64,000 nt of DNA from Dipteris shenzhenensis. Taxonomy: Eukaryota > Polypodiophyta > Polypodiopsida > Gleicheniales. The notes beneath the pieces are model-generated. The model was not told where the DNA came from, ran no database searches, and worked only from the letters and a program-made list of their open reading frames with translations. The stretch lies in NCBI GenBank assembly GCA_047967505.1, contig CM106540.1, one strand, 5' to 3'. Below are positions 22,850 through 33,751 of the stretch, one piece after another (position 1 is the first letter of the stretch; each line of letters starts with the position of its first letter). The translations under genes were made by a program, and so were the position numbers.

Positions 22850-23691
22850 TGCCATGACTTGTTGAATCTCCTCGTCCGACAGGAGGTCCTCTGGAATGTG
22901 GACCCCTTTTGGGGAAGACCTCGACGGGGCTGCTCTAAGTGGAATACTGCTGGAGAGTGGTCTGACATCGTGGTGCTTGCCAGAATCCCGATAGAGCTGC
23001 CTCTGTGTGGTGTCCAGTCCCCAACGTAGAAGCGGTCTAGCCTCTCAAGCAAGCCATCATGTCTCCTTTGTCTGAAAGAGAAGAGGAGGCTGCCAGGTAT
23101 CCTGTTGAACTCTGGCTTTCGCCATGGGTCTCTACACTATCCCTGATCATGAAAATGAATTGCTCCCAGGTGCTCCGCTTTGTTGCTGGCATCTGAGAGA
23201 AGAAGGCACCACCCTGCTTGTCATCCCCTGCTCTCCCCAAACTCGAGGTTGTTGAAGTCCCCTCCAACAATCCAGGAGTCTACATTTGGAAGACACTCTG
23301 TCAGCCTCCTCCAAAAGGCCGGACGGTGCTGTCTACATGTTGGGGCATACACATTCAGGATCCCAATCTTGGACTCTCCCATCCTATCTCCCATCCAAAT
23401 TGTCCGTCTTGGGATAAGCTCGCCCTGATCATAAACCTCTGGAGCGACTATCTGTTAGACCGAGATGCAGATCCCTCCGCTCCATCCTACTACGGGGGAC
23501 CACAACTCCGGGCCTCTCCTCGAGAGGAGGTGGTGTCGCCGCCTAATGTTTGATTCTGAGAACATATGCTCCTGAATCAAAAGAATGTCCATTGCCCATC
23601 CTACCACTGCCCTCTGCAGCTCCTGCCGAAGGATCAGGTACTGCTGTTGACTATGAGCACGGTCATGGGACCCATGCACGTTCCAACTCAC
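22850..23691 (-). pseudogene. LINE endonuclease (EEP domain) pseudogene
   Basis: This domain nicks the target DNA. The start MSWNVHGSHDRA matches the usual WN.RG opening; DILLIQEHMF has the Mg-binding Glu. Later, in shifted frames, come WIVGGDFNN and the C-terminal LDRFYVGDW with TTMSDHSPAVF holding the catalytic Asp-His. At least two frameshifts lie between the parts. ORF2 probably starts at 23691. Confidence 0.85.
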
Positions 23692-24690
23692 TAAGGTCTA
23701 ACTCATGAGGATGGGAATGTAGAAAACAAGGCTCTACTGTGAGTGGGTGCCGTTCTAGAAAGACTGCCTTTTGTGACTTTGCCGAGGGTTTGGAGGGCGA
23801 GTAGTCCGTGTCTGTACGATGCCGTACTAGGATGGACACCGTCTCAATGCCAATCTTCCGTGCCCACTTCATCATGAAGGAGGCTTCCACTCTGAACAAC
23901 TCCGCACACTTTTGTAGCGGCCAATAGTATGCTTGATCAACCTTTGCCTCAAGTGGCAACCTTGTAACTCCTACCGCCAAACAACACATCGGCTTCTCTC
24001 GCGTGAAGCACAGCTGAGAGTTCACCTCATCACCATGGGCGTGCCAAAGGTCCAGACCCTGTGGCCCCATCCACTGGTCCATCATGCGTGAAATCTGATC
24101 CCCCAGCATAGCATCAAACACCACTGGGGACCACTTTATGGAGGCGAACTGGAATCTCCAAACTGGGTGTGTCTGGGAGCCCACTACGCTGATCGAACCC
24201 CCTTTTCGGGGCTGCAAGATCACAAGTGTTACCCTAAGGGTAGAGGGTAAGAGTCTAGAATCTCTAGATAATTCCAGGGTCCCAATCTCTAGAAGTCCCG
24301 CGGTAAGGGACGCCCAGGCTGGAAATTAGGAGCGGCTGATCGGGAGGACGAACCCCTTCCCTCTGGCTCCCCTCCCGAATGGAAGAGGGGACGGGATGCT
24401 GCAATAAGAAAGCGGAAGGGGACGTTGTCTTACCCTTGCCCGCTAGTAGGGGTGTTGAGGTAGGGGAGGGGAGGGAAGCTGAAGAACCTGCTAAGGAGGT
24501 GGAGAGGGGGGCGGAGAGGAAGGGGGGAGGGAGGCAGGCGGAGGGAGGGAGGGGGACGGGTGGTGAGGATGACCATATCAGGAGGGGCGAGGGGGGGGGG
24601 GAGGAGGCGGGGGGAACCCAGGAGGGAAGGGGGGAGAGGGATTTGGGGGGGGGAGAGAAGTGACCACAGCCCCCCTTGCTGATCAAGCTC
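23663..24690 (-). pseudogene. Possible ORF1 C-terminal part of the minus-strand LINE
   Basis: A 186-residue open frame (24223-23663) overlaps the start of the endonuclease frame, the position expected for the end of ORF1. Before it lies a Pro-rich frame (24686-24264) made by a C-rich stretch. I recognise no DUF4283 core or zinc knuckle here, so the assignment rests on position. Confidence 0.33.
24440..24660. repeat. G-rich tract on the plus strand
   Basis: Dense runs of three to ten G with short A/C interruptions, strongest at 24585-24655. It encodes Gly/Glu/Arg on plus and Pro on minus. It has quadruplex-forming potential by pattern. Confidence 0.85.
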
Positions 24691-25380
24691 GTTGGGGCTC
24701 TGAATTAGCTCCTCCTCAGCCGTTGCCAACAGGCTAACGTCCACAGCTTCCGCCATCGCAGCATCAGGAGCTCCTAGGGCTGGCTGTTGATACAAAAGTG
24801 AATGTGGACGCTGGGCCTACATCTCAGGAGGATAACTTGGTTGAGTAGTGGGCCTTGCCACTGGGGTGGGTGGGTCTCCACGTATGGGCTCTTGCTGCTG
24901 CTCCTCCTCAGGTGCCTCTCGAGGAACTCTATCTCTCTCTCTCTGCGTCTAGCCTTCTGACTTCAGCTCCCTTTCTTTTCTTGTTTGTGGCGGAGACTTG
25001 AGGCGGTTCCCCTTGATAGTCTCATTCCTCCTCCTCCGGAGGACAACGTATGGGAGGTAGAAGCCAGTATTACTGCGTGGAACATTTGGGTTGCTTGCTG
25101 CAGTCTAGTGATGGGTGAGCATCCGGTTCCACCCTTGGCTACCTTGGTCGCCCTCTGGCAGGATATCATCTACACCCTCTGCTCCACCTGAGAGGATGGG
25201 CACCCAGGCTCTAGGACGACTGTCGCGAGGCGTGATCAATTCTGCAAGGCTTGGCCTGCAGGAGTTTTTTACACTTCCACTCCACGAGGGATTTGATGGT
25301 TGTATAATCCCCCCCACTTGGCTGTTAGCCCCAATACCAGAGATCCCCTAGGCAGTGAGTTGGGTTTCTCTAGAACAAAC

Positions 25381-25588
25381 TGTTGAGAGATCACACTCAA
25401 CATCATGTGATCATATGTGCATAGCACTAACCCAATAGAGTGCTATAAAGGAAAGGGTTAGATGCCCTAACCCTAATCCTAAATGGGTTTGTATATATTC
25501 TACATTTTTAACTAAATCTAGTGTACTCTCTAGCTGTGCCCTCTCTCCTCATCTCCACTCTTCTCCTCTCCCCTCTTCATATTTTGTA
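25381..25588 (+). repeat. Short LTR (about 208 bp), copia-like
   Basis: It begins TGTTGAGAGATC and ends just before a TGGTATCAGAGC primer site. It contains ctataaag and tgtatatattc as TATA-like sequences. The end is TA rather than CA, possibly by mutation. No second copy was found in the window. Confidence 0.55.
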
Positions 25589-25600
25589 TGGTATCAGAGC
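25589..25600 (+). other. tRNA-iMet primer binding site
   Basis: TGGTATCAGAGC directly follows the short LTR. It shows that a reverse-transcribing element starts here in plus orientation. Confidence 0.85.
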
Positions 25601-27205
25601 ATGGTTCAGCCTTCCGTTGAGGCACCATCCATCTTTGTGAGAGTGTGAGAGAGTGATTGAGAGATTGAGTACTTTCATTCTTTCATTCCCTTGATGAGAG
25701 AAAATTTTCGTCCACTTTGAGAGAAATTTCCGTCCATAGGATTTCCGTTCATTTCTTTCGAGAGTTCGTAAGAGATCTATTGAAAGAGAGAGATTTCACT
25801 CATTCCGTTCATTATTTGAGATCCTTGTGTGAGAGAGATTCATTGTTCTTTGACAGATCTTTTGTTATAGATTTCTGTTTTTCATTAAGAGAGATATTTT
25901 GCTCTCATATCCTCTTTTGAGAGAGAGATATGGATCTATTTTAATCTGAGAGAGAGATATGGACTCTGCAACTCAGGGTAGCCTTGCATAGACAAAGCCT
26001 CATCTTTAGCAAAAGGTACTTGCATCTTCTCCAACCAGTCGACTAACGAGTAAGCTCTACCACGACTGCATGCAACCTTCAACAAGGCAACCTTTACAGA
26101 TGGCTCTATCTTCAAGGCTGCAGCTCGACGAACCTTCTGCACACGACGCTTCTGCAGCGACACCTTCTACGAGCATAAGCCACCTCTAGCCATGGGACTA
26201 CAGCTGCCCAACAACACGAGCTGCTAGCCTCTCCAAAGCCTCGAACAGCCAAAGCACCTACTCCCCTGCAACGCTCACAGAGAGCCTTGCCGAGCGCCCA
26301 CAGCGGATTCCAAGAAGCCAAGCGGCTCCCCGACGCCTCCAACGCAGCTCAATTGCACATGCCTTCAACGCAACTCAACTCCTACCGTGATGTAGAGCAG
26401 TCGCCAACTCCGACTAGAAGCAGCCCATCGACCCTTCAACGGGCAACTCAACAACAGCACTCTTTAGCGACTTGCTCTTCCAGCACCCGGCTAACCTCCA
26501 TGGGCGAACAGTGCTTCCCAACGTCCAGCCACCACGAGCTAGCACGCCCGCAACACATCGGCATCCAACAACGGGCCTCTACAACATATGGCGCTCCATC
26601 AACAGCCGCTTCCAGTCATAAGTCTCTAGCCTAAGGGCTCCAAGCCCTCCGGTCTCTAAACAACACCTACACAGCCGACTCGCAAGGCTTGACGACCAAC
26701 GGATGGCTCTCCATCAACGAAGCCTGCATCTCCAAACGAACGGCTTGACCACCAACAACGGATGGCTTTGGCTCACCCGTAGCACCAACCGAATCGGCCC
26801 TCCAGCGGCTCCATCTCCATCCAAGATAGCAACTCTCTCCTCCGTCAACTTCATAGAAGCTCCAATAAAGCGGCACCTTCTCTGCAACAGAGCCGTGGAC
26901 CTCCAGACGCCTCCACGGCCAACAGCTTTCCAACTGCACCACCTCCAGACTACAAGGGCTCTAGCACACCTCTTCAGTCCTGACTTAACGCCCGCGGCTT
27001 CTACAACGGCGGGTGTCTCATCCTCCACACTGACGACAGAGAAGGTGATAGAGAAGGGTCAACAGAATCTTTGCGAGATTCCGTCGAAATCTCCAAGATT
27101 CTGACAGCTCACACATGGCACAAAAGCCACCCAACCTAATGTAAGGTCTTACCCACTCAAGGAAGACTTGGTCACAAAGATGCCATGTGGCATCTGATTC
27201 TATCT
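25601..27205. other. No supported gene; interior after the short LTR
   Basis: GAGAGA-rich leader-like sequence runs to about 25970. Ser/Thr/Ala-rich open frames without domains follow. No gag, RT or integrase is recognisable, so if this belongs to the element at 25381 it is non-coding or heavily decayed. Confidence 0.4.
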
Positions 27206-27250
27206 GCCACGTAGGCTTATCCACACTGCCACATCATCACTCGTATCTTG

Positions 27251-27380
27251 CCACGTCATCTACCACAGTGACAACCACGTCATCGAGTCCACGTCACCCC
27301 TAACACATCACCTAGCCACGTCACCTAACCTGTCAACATCCACGTCACCAAGCCACATCATCTTTGACCAAGCCACGTCA
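27251..27380. promoter_or_regulatory. Cluster of CCACGTCA motifs
   Basis: Six exact CCACGTCA copies, all in one orientation, lie at 27251, 27275, 27289, 27316, 27340 and 27373. CCACATCA variants occur at about 27229 and 27353. The complement TGACGTGG is a hybrid C-box/G-box, a known plant bZIP site with an ACGT core. No gene start is established nearby; the copia gag ATG is at 28071. Confidence 0.5.
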
Positions 27381-27624
27381 TCACTGCCACCTCAGCACTG
27401 CCACATGGCACTGCCCCCTATCAAGCACAATGACCTCCTGCCAGGCACACACAGTCACTACATGTGCACCCAACTGACACATCATCACACAGTGCTTCCT
27501 AGGTACTATCTCTCCACAGACACAGTCTTCTTTTTCTGCATGTGACTCACAGTGCCACATCACCATGTCACTCTTTTTTTGCTAGATCAAGTCATATCTC
27601 TTGATCCAGGAGGAATTTGAGGGT

Positions 27625-28070
27625 GTTACAAAAAGATGAAATGATTGATTTTTCGTGCTCTCAGCGTTCGTTACATCATGCGTACATTTCAGTGCAAAGT
27701 ATCGCTCACTTTTGAGCTACATCATCACATTACATGAAACCTGACGTTCATCAATTCAATGAGCAGACTTCAGAGTATTCAGAGGCATTGCTGATTGATC
27801 AGTGGGCAGATAGCACATGATTTGATTTCACACACACATGCCATCATTGTAAAGCCTATTTCGCTATTTCACGGCATTGTGCACTTTTTTCAGCCTTGTA
27901 AAGCCTCTTGGCTATTTCCGGCATCATTTGCCACAAGCCTTGTAATTCAAATCGGATTATATATTGCAGTTCTACCTTCACCGACAGTTTAAATTTCACT
28001 TGCTACAGTCAGTGTTTTGCAATTGATTCAGACAGTGATTTTCACGACACTTGAGTACATTTCTTGCACC
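27625..28070 (+). other. 5' region of a copia element (LTR or leader)
   Basis: A purine-rich stretch (aggaggaatttgaggg) ends just before tgttacaaaaag at 27625, which could be an LTR start. A TATA-like gattatatattg lies near 27955. An imperfect tandem repeat with tgtaaagcct and ctatttc occupies 27849-27953. I could not place an LTR end or primer site. Confidence 0.35.
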
Positions 28071-28770
28071 ATGTCTACGACTAGCAACATCAATCTGGAG
28101 GCATCTGCTAAGCTAGACAACTCCAATTACGACACATAGAAATACCGAATGGAGACCATTCTTGTACTTTATGACAAATGGGAGTATGTCGATGGATCTA
28201 CACCTAGACCATTGGACGCTCCATCCAGCAGTAGCTCTACTCCATCTGTTATCACAGCACCAGCAGCGGGATCTCCAACTACACCAGCAGTTTTCGCACC
28301 TGTAGCAAACCCTGCCATTGCCCAAGCACAGGCAAAATGGGATAAGAAAGATAAGTATGCATATCATCTGATCAAGCTGAATGTGCAAGATGTCATTTTA
28401 GGACAGCTCAATACCGTCAAGACATCAAAAGAAGCATGGGATATATTCGCAGCTCTCTACGAGTCCAAGAACACTTCCAGGATTCTCACACTGAGAAACC
28501 AAATCAACCAGAGTTTCCGTAGCAGCAGTGAAACCGGTCATGCTTATGTACTCCGGATCAAAGACTAAAACAATCAACTCGCATCAGCAGGAGAGACAAT
28601 GAATCCAACAGAAATGATTCAAGTCATCCTAAATGGACTAGGAGAGGGATACGAGAACCTAGTCCAAAGTATTGCCATTCAACGGCAAATTCCGACACTG
28701 GAAGAACTTCAGCCAGTCTTACTTTGTAAAGAACTCAGGACGCAAGCCATTCATGCACGCAAAGGTCAAT
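28071..28770 (+). pseudogene. Copia gag pseudogene
   Basis: The ATG at 28071 opens a frame with KLDNSNYDT, an in-frame TAG at 28137 where family members have Trp, then KYRMETILVLYDKWEYVDGS. A Pro/Ser/Ala insert follows. The UBN2 gag core continues as AHHLIKLNV-like, LNTVKTSKEAWDIFAALYES and, past a TAA at 28566, MIQVILNGLGEGYENLVQSI and LEELQPVLLCKE. The same frame is kept to about 28770. The zinc knuckle is missing. Confidence 0.85.
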
Positions 28771-28829
28771 GATCAAGCATTCACAGCTTTAGACAGAAGT
28801 AAAGGCAGAGGCAGAGTACCGAATCCAAT

Positions 28830-29182
28830 TCAAGGGACAAGCATTATCCCTATGAACAATTTCACTAGTACGAAAGGATTGGTGAAAGATGTACTCTACG
28901 TTCCGAAGCTCAGCAAGAACCTTTTGTCAGTAGGTCAAATGACAGAACACAACTATTGAGTCATCTTCGACGAAGATGAATGCACTATCAGAGACAAATC
29001 CAGAAGATTTCAGCTAGTAGGAAAAGGAGTCAAGGAAGGACGCTTGTACACAATGCTAGCTATAATATAAGATTTGCATGACATGTCAGCTCAACCGCAA
29101 CAGATGCCACTATCCGCGAATGGCACAAGAGATATGGTCATGTCAATTTCAAGAGCTTGTTAGATCTCAGGAATCAAAATAT
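28830..29182 (+). pseudogene. Copia protease end and GAG-pre-integrase fragment
   Basis: After an apparent deletion of the nucleocapsid and protease active site, the frame shows VKDVLYVPKLSKNLLSVGQM. WHKRYGHVNFKSLLDLRN, the pre-integrase zinc-binding start, follows near 29110-29175. The copia sequence stops at about 29182, where LINE sequence begins. Confidence 0.82.
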
Positions 29183-29317
29183 GGCCTCCCCCTCAACAGG
29201 TGTGGGGATCCTTTCACCTGTTGAATTTTCTGCCCTCAGCAGGAGTGTTTCAGCCCAAGGAAAGCTAGTCTCCTCTACTAGGTCGGGTAAGCCTTTCCAC
29301 CCAGCGTCCTCCTGTCA

Positions 29318-30166
29318 ATGAGGATAGTCAGCTGGAACATACAAGGCCTAGGCGGAGTTCCACACCGTCGCCATAGGCAGCTGATCCGGAATCAGCTTCA
29401 ACTAGGTGTCACTGGAGGTGCTATTGATATCCTTTTTATCCAGGAACACAAGTTGGATGCCAATGATTGCTCTAAGTCTGGCAAACTTCTTTCAGGACAT
29501 ACCTTCTGATCGCCTGCTATGGGCACAAGGGGAGGTACTTGCATTTCAGTCTCTCCTTCTATTCTACCCTTGGTTGCTGGTCATGGTATTATCTCCCCCT
29601 CTAGAGCTCAATGATCATTATTTTGATTGGAGGACGTAAGATTGGTTTTCTCAATCTGTATGCCCCCAACAACAGAGGGGAGCAAGTCTCCTTTTGGAAG
29701 GAGTTACTATCTTGGGCCCCCATTAGAGACTCTTGGATTATTGGTGGCGATTTCAACATGGTTGAATTGCCATCAGACAAAAAGGAAGGCAGACAGGGTG
29801 GAATTCATTCTTTAGAGAGGACAGCTTGGGATGCCTTTCTCTTTCAGTACAGTGGCAAGGACACTTGGTTTGATGATGTCTTTCATGTTACGCCACAGTC
29901 ACTCCTGTACTCTTGGTCCAACAAGAAAGTACACATGCCCATCCATGCACGTATTGACAGATTTTATGTAGACGATTGGGCACTTGACAGAGGCAGATCT
30001 GTATGCATTTCCACTGGGGTTACCACCTTCGATCATTTTCCAGTGGTGTTGCAGATTCTTGAGCCTCATCGGAGAGGACGCTCTGCCTATGTCAGAATTC
30101 CGGATGCTTTTTATACAGAGGAGAGCCTCACGGAGGATATTTTACATATTTGGGTTTCTCACATAT
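29318..30166 (+). pseudogene. LINE endonuclease (EEP domain)
   Basis: The frame opens MRIVSWNIQGLGGVPHRRH at 29318; DILFIQEHKLD has the catalytic Glu. After frameshifts between 29500 and 29620 the domain continues with GFLNLYAPNNRGE, WIIGGDFNMVE, the ARIDRFYVDDW segment and TFDHFPVVLQIL with the catalytic Asp-His (Phe replaces the usual Ser before it). The order and spacing match plant L1 ORF2. Confidence 0.9.
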
Positions 30167-30639
30167 AGGGTGGAGTTGTCTGCCCATCTCAGCTAGCTGC
30201 AGCCTTATCCGGAATAAGTGACTATTATCATACAGGCACTGATTCCAAGAGACATGAGATTGATATACATCAACAGTTAGCGTCCCTTCAGAGAGAAGAG
30301 CAGAAGAGGCCCAAAGATGCTTGGATTCAGGAGCGCCTTGCTGCAGCAAGGGCTCATATACAGATATTGTTGGATCAGAGAGCAGAGTATGCCTTTCATG
30401 CACGGGAATCCTTTTGGATTCAGATGGGTGGCAGGATCAACAAACACTTTTTCTCTACTCATGGGCCCAGACATAGTAGAGATAGTGTCTCGCAGCTTGT
30501 TGACTCAGATGAGGTGTTACAGTCAGATCCTGATGCCGTCATGCGTGTAGCTTCAGATTTTTTTGCATCCCTTTTTACTGCAGATCCGGGCACATAGGCC
30601 ATAGATGATGCCAGAGAGGTTATTTGGCAGTGTATCCAT

Positions 30640-31477
30640 GTATTGGTGAAGGATGAGATGTATGTTTCTCTTGATGCACCTTTCACCAATGCAGAAGACT
30701 GCATTACTTGTCCTTCACAAGGGCAAGTGCCCAGGTTCGGATGGACTTACCTCTTCTTTTTTTATTACTTTTTGGGAGCAGATTGGTGATCACATTACAT
30801 CAGCCCTGCAGGGTGTGTGAGACTCTGGTGAGATGCCTGACTCACTTACAGATGGTCTCATTCATCTCATCCCAAAGGGGGGTAATAGGAATCTAGTGTC
30901 ACAATGGAGACCCATCACTCTATTGGGCACTTTTTACAAGATTCTGGCGAAAGCCATCAGTATGCGGCTACAGGTTTTTCTTCCAGATTTGATTCATGAC
31001 ACACAGACAGGGTTTGTGCATGGCAGAAGTATTTTCGATAATATTTTCTCATTTTGGGAGGCCTCAGAATGGGCCATGCAGAGCCGCCAGAGGTTGGCCA
31101 TCCTACTCTTGGACTTTGAGAAAGCTTACGACAGAGTAGACTCGGATTTTTTAGAGGGTACTCTATCTCGCTTTGGTTTTTCAGATGCATGGATTAGAGG
31201 AGTATCCTCTCTCTACAGATCAGCCCATAGCCAGGTGCTTATTGAGGGGGTAAGAGGGGATAGATTTCAGATCGGTAGATCAGTCCGCCAAGGATGTCCT
31301 CTTGCCCCTTTTCTTTTTCTGTTTGTGGCGGAAGCTATGAGTATCTACCTTAGATCTCAAGCTGATATTTATGGGCTGAGGCTTCCTCTCCGCCGGGAAG
31401 AAGAGCTCCTCGATGGTGAGTTGGCAGATGACACGGCTGTTTTTTTGGATGCCTCCCCCAGGACACTCATCTGGGCC
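30640..31477 (+). pseudogene. LINE reverse transcriptase core
   Basis: Fingers motif KGKCPGSDGLTSSFF lies at about 30715-30765, then LIHLIPKGGNRN and QWRPITLLGTFYKILAKAI. HDTQTGFVHGRSIFDN and LLLDFEKAYDRVDSDFLEG (first catalytic Asp) follow, then QIGRSVRQGCPLAPFLFLF and ELADDTAVFLDASP with the catalytic Asp pair. The stretch from 30833 is one open frame. It stops being LINE-like at about 31477, where the inverted segment begins. Confidence 0.93.
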
Positions 31478-32302
31478 ACTACATGTAAAGAGAAGCTCCA
31501 AGTGGTCTACCATGCTCATCCAAAATACTGTCGTTCCACATGATAGGCTGCCTTTCAATCTCTCTACGGGTGGATGGGGGAATCCTGCGAAGAGTACTCT
31601 TGAAGTTGGCCCATGCTTTCAGGATAGCAACCATAAGAGGGGAAGAAGGAGATCTGAGGTGGGCTGTGGTGAAAACCCATCTGGTACTGTGTATCCCAAT
31701 CATCTCCTGAAGTGGGTGTGCGAGACTGTATGCAGCTGATAAAAAAGTCCTTCCAAGGCTCTTGCCCTGGCATAAGTCCTCTCACAACGACCTTGCAGAG
31801 TAAGGCTCTGCACTGTAGATCCGGGTCAATGATATTCAAACCCCCTTCTCTTGTAGGAAGAATCAAGGTCTCCCAAGCCACCCTGGCTGTAACATCGGTG
31901 GTGCCATCTAGACCACTTCATAAAAAGTTTCGTACGGGCCTCTTGAGTTGAGTGATACAATCCCTAGAGTGGCACCAACAAGAGCATACAAACCATGCTA
32001 TGGCTAGAAGGACCTGGTTAACCACCACCACTCTGGATGCCAAGTCAAGTTTGGTTGAGCTCCTGAAAAGGAGCTTTCTTCTGATGCTCTCCAACACCGG
32101 AGCAAACTGTTGTGAAGGAGAGATGCCCACCCCAACCTGGCAGCCCAAATATCTGACGGAGACACCCCTCTGTACCCAAGTGAAACCAATATCATTACCC
32201 CAATCTGGGGTGTCATCATCGCAAATCCAAAAACCATTGGATTTATGCCAATTAATGTGTGCACCTGCAGCCGTGCAAAATAAATCTAGGGCTGTCCGGA
32301 GG
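31478..32302 (-). pseudogene. Inverted LINE segment: RT thumb and connector
   Basis: On the minus strand this segment holds the part of ORF2 that should follow the ADD motif. In order from 32302 downward are LDLFCTAAGAHINWHKSNGF, YLGCQVGVGI, RRKLLFRSSTKLDLASRVVV, VNQVLLAIAWFV, LPTREGGLNIIDPDLQCRAL and finally IMWNDSILDEHGRPLGASLY at about 31485. It restores continuity of the element if flipped, so it is an inversion inside one copy. Frameshifts are present within it. Confidence 0.9.
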
Positions 32303-33397
32303 GGCCCTGCATCTACTGTGGGAGCATGGAAACCCTTCAGGAGGCTTCCTGTAGACCGACAGGCCCAGGTGGTTCATAATCTCAAAGGGAGTGCAGGGAG
32401 AGTTCAACAGATTGATGCAGCCTTGCCCTTGGATTGGGTGGACATAGATGACATGCCTATTACTTGTTCCACCTGGATGGGGGCATTTTCCAGATCGGGC
32501 ATTCCTTTGCAGGTGATTGCTTTACGTAACACACATAAGGATGCCCTAGTCTTTGATGTTTCTTCGGGGAGTAGGCTGTCCAAGTCCACGGACGATATAT
32601 TGTTGGAGGTATCGTTTCAGCCAGTCAGGATAGTGGGCTTCATGGAGCATGGCTCTCTTTCACAGTGGTACTTGGATCCTGACCCGCTACTCATTGCCCT
32701 GGGCTCATGGAGGCTGTGGCTCTATGGAGGTGTCCCAATTAAGTTTTTGCAGTGGGACCCTGGGGAATGGGAGTGGATAGATGAAGGGCACCGAGAGAAG
32801 GGCATCCCTTCTTTCGTTACACGGTCAGTAATGCCAGGAAATTCCAGCTCAGCTGTAGGGGTTGGAGGCCCACCAGAGCTCCTCATTGGGAGAATTATCA
32901 AATTTCTGCAGACTTGCAGAAAGTTTTTTGACAGAGGCTCTGGAAATCCCACCGGAATAGAAAAATCACTCTCTTCTTTTGGCTTTCTATTCATGGTGGG
33001 ATCAGGGGGCTGACCCTACTTGCCCTCGTTGCCTTTCTGCTTCGAAGACAATACAACACTGCCTTTGGGATTGCAGACAGGCGAGAATCATATGGAAGAG
33101 GATTGCAAGACTTTTCAGCACTTTTGTTCGCCTCCCCTTCTATATGACCTGGGGATCAGTGGCTTGGCTCACTCTTTCAGGGCCCCAGGTTTTCTTCGAG
33201 AGACATGACTCATCTTGGGCTCTACACATCCAACGACACCTTGTGGAGTCGTGCTCTTTAGAGTATGTTCCGGCCACTCTCTTCAGGGCTGCTCATTCCT
33301 CGGTTGACTCTCCATGGGAGGTTTTAGCTAGCATTGCAGCATGGCACATTGGGAGAGCCAGATGCACTGAGGCTATGGAGGGTTCTCAGGTTCACCC
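32303..33397 (+). pseudogene. LINE ORF2 C-terminal region with zf-RVT
   Basis: Plus-strand ORF2 homology resumes here. The stretch to 33000 (VDRQAQVVHNLKGSAGR and following) matches the linker of plant LINEs. The zinc-binding domain then reads KITLFFWLSIHGGI, CPRCLSASKTIQHCLWDCRQ and ARIIWKRI (C-x2-C...H-C-x3-C). One frameshift lies near 33010. The frame ends at the element A boundary. Confidence 0.87.
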
Positions 33398-33737
33398 TGT
33401 CAAGGTCCTAGGTGAGGGCTGATAGCACCAGACTAGGTAGATCTAAGGCCAAGGGCCTAATGCAAAGGTTGTGCCTAGGGGCAATGAATTTGATGCATCC
33501 CAAGAGAGGGGTGAAATATAGCATTAGGAAGGCCCTATATGGATGACATGTGGCATCTAGATCTATCTAGGGAATTGGGGCTTGCTGAGGCTAGAGAGAG
33601 AAGAGAAGAAAATTATTCACGTGGATTTCGAACGAAGATCTCTGTCTGCTTGTTAGCCTCAGCGAGATATGGCTGGGAGGTGATACATGGTGCTACTCCC
33701 GTGATACGAAGTAGAGGATAGGAAAGAATGTTTGACA
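33398..33737 (+). repeat. 5' LTR of element A
   Basis: It begins TGTCAAGGTC and ends GTTTGACA, giving short inverted ends TGTCAA/TTTGACA. It is 340 bp and matches the copy at 39658 except for about six substitutions. Confidence 0.97.
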
Positions 33738-33739
33738 AT

Positions 33740-33751
33740 TGGTATCAGAGC
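33740..33751 (+). other. Primer binding site of element A
   Basis: TGGTATCAGAGC starts two bases after the LTR and is complementary to initiator tRNA-Met. Confidence 0.95.

Larger units (their letters stand above)
21690..25320 (-). mobile_element. L1-like LINE fragment, minus strand
   Basis: Read on the minus strand the order is a possible ORF1 with a Pro-rich part, the EEP endonuclease and the RT. The copy breaks off inside RT at about 21690, before the ADD motif and the zf-RVT region. At that point it abuts an ORF1 remnant in the opposite orientation. No poly-A tail or target duplication was found. Confidence 0.8.
29183..33397 (+). mobile_element. 5'-truncated L1-like LINE with internal inversion
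   Basis: The copy enters near the end of ORF1 (about 29183-29315). It contains the endonuclease, the RT to the ADD motif, an inverted segment (31478-32302) and then the C-terminal zf-RVT region in the original orientation. It is inserted into a copia remnant. It ends abruptly at the left LTR of element A at 33398; its own 3' end is not found on the other side of that element. Confidence 0.88.

Noticed and set aside
25957-27104. Gag-like frame starting MDSATQGSLA
   Set aside because: Multiple stops and Ser/Thr/Ala-rich composition; no capsid motif or zinc knuckle.
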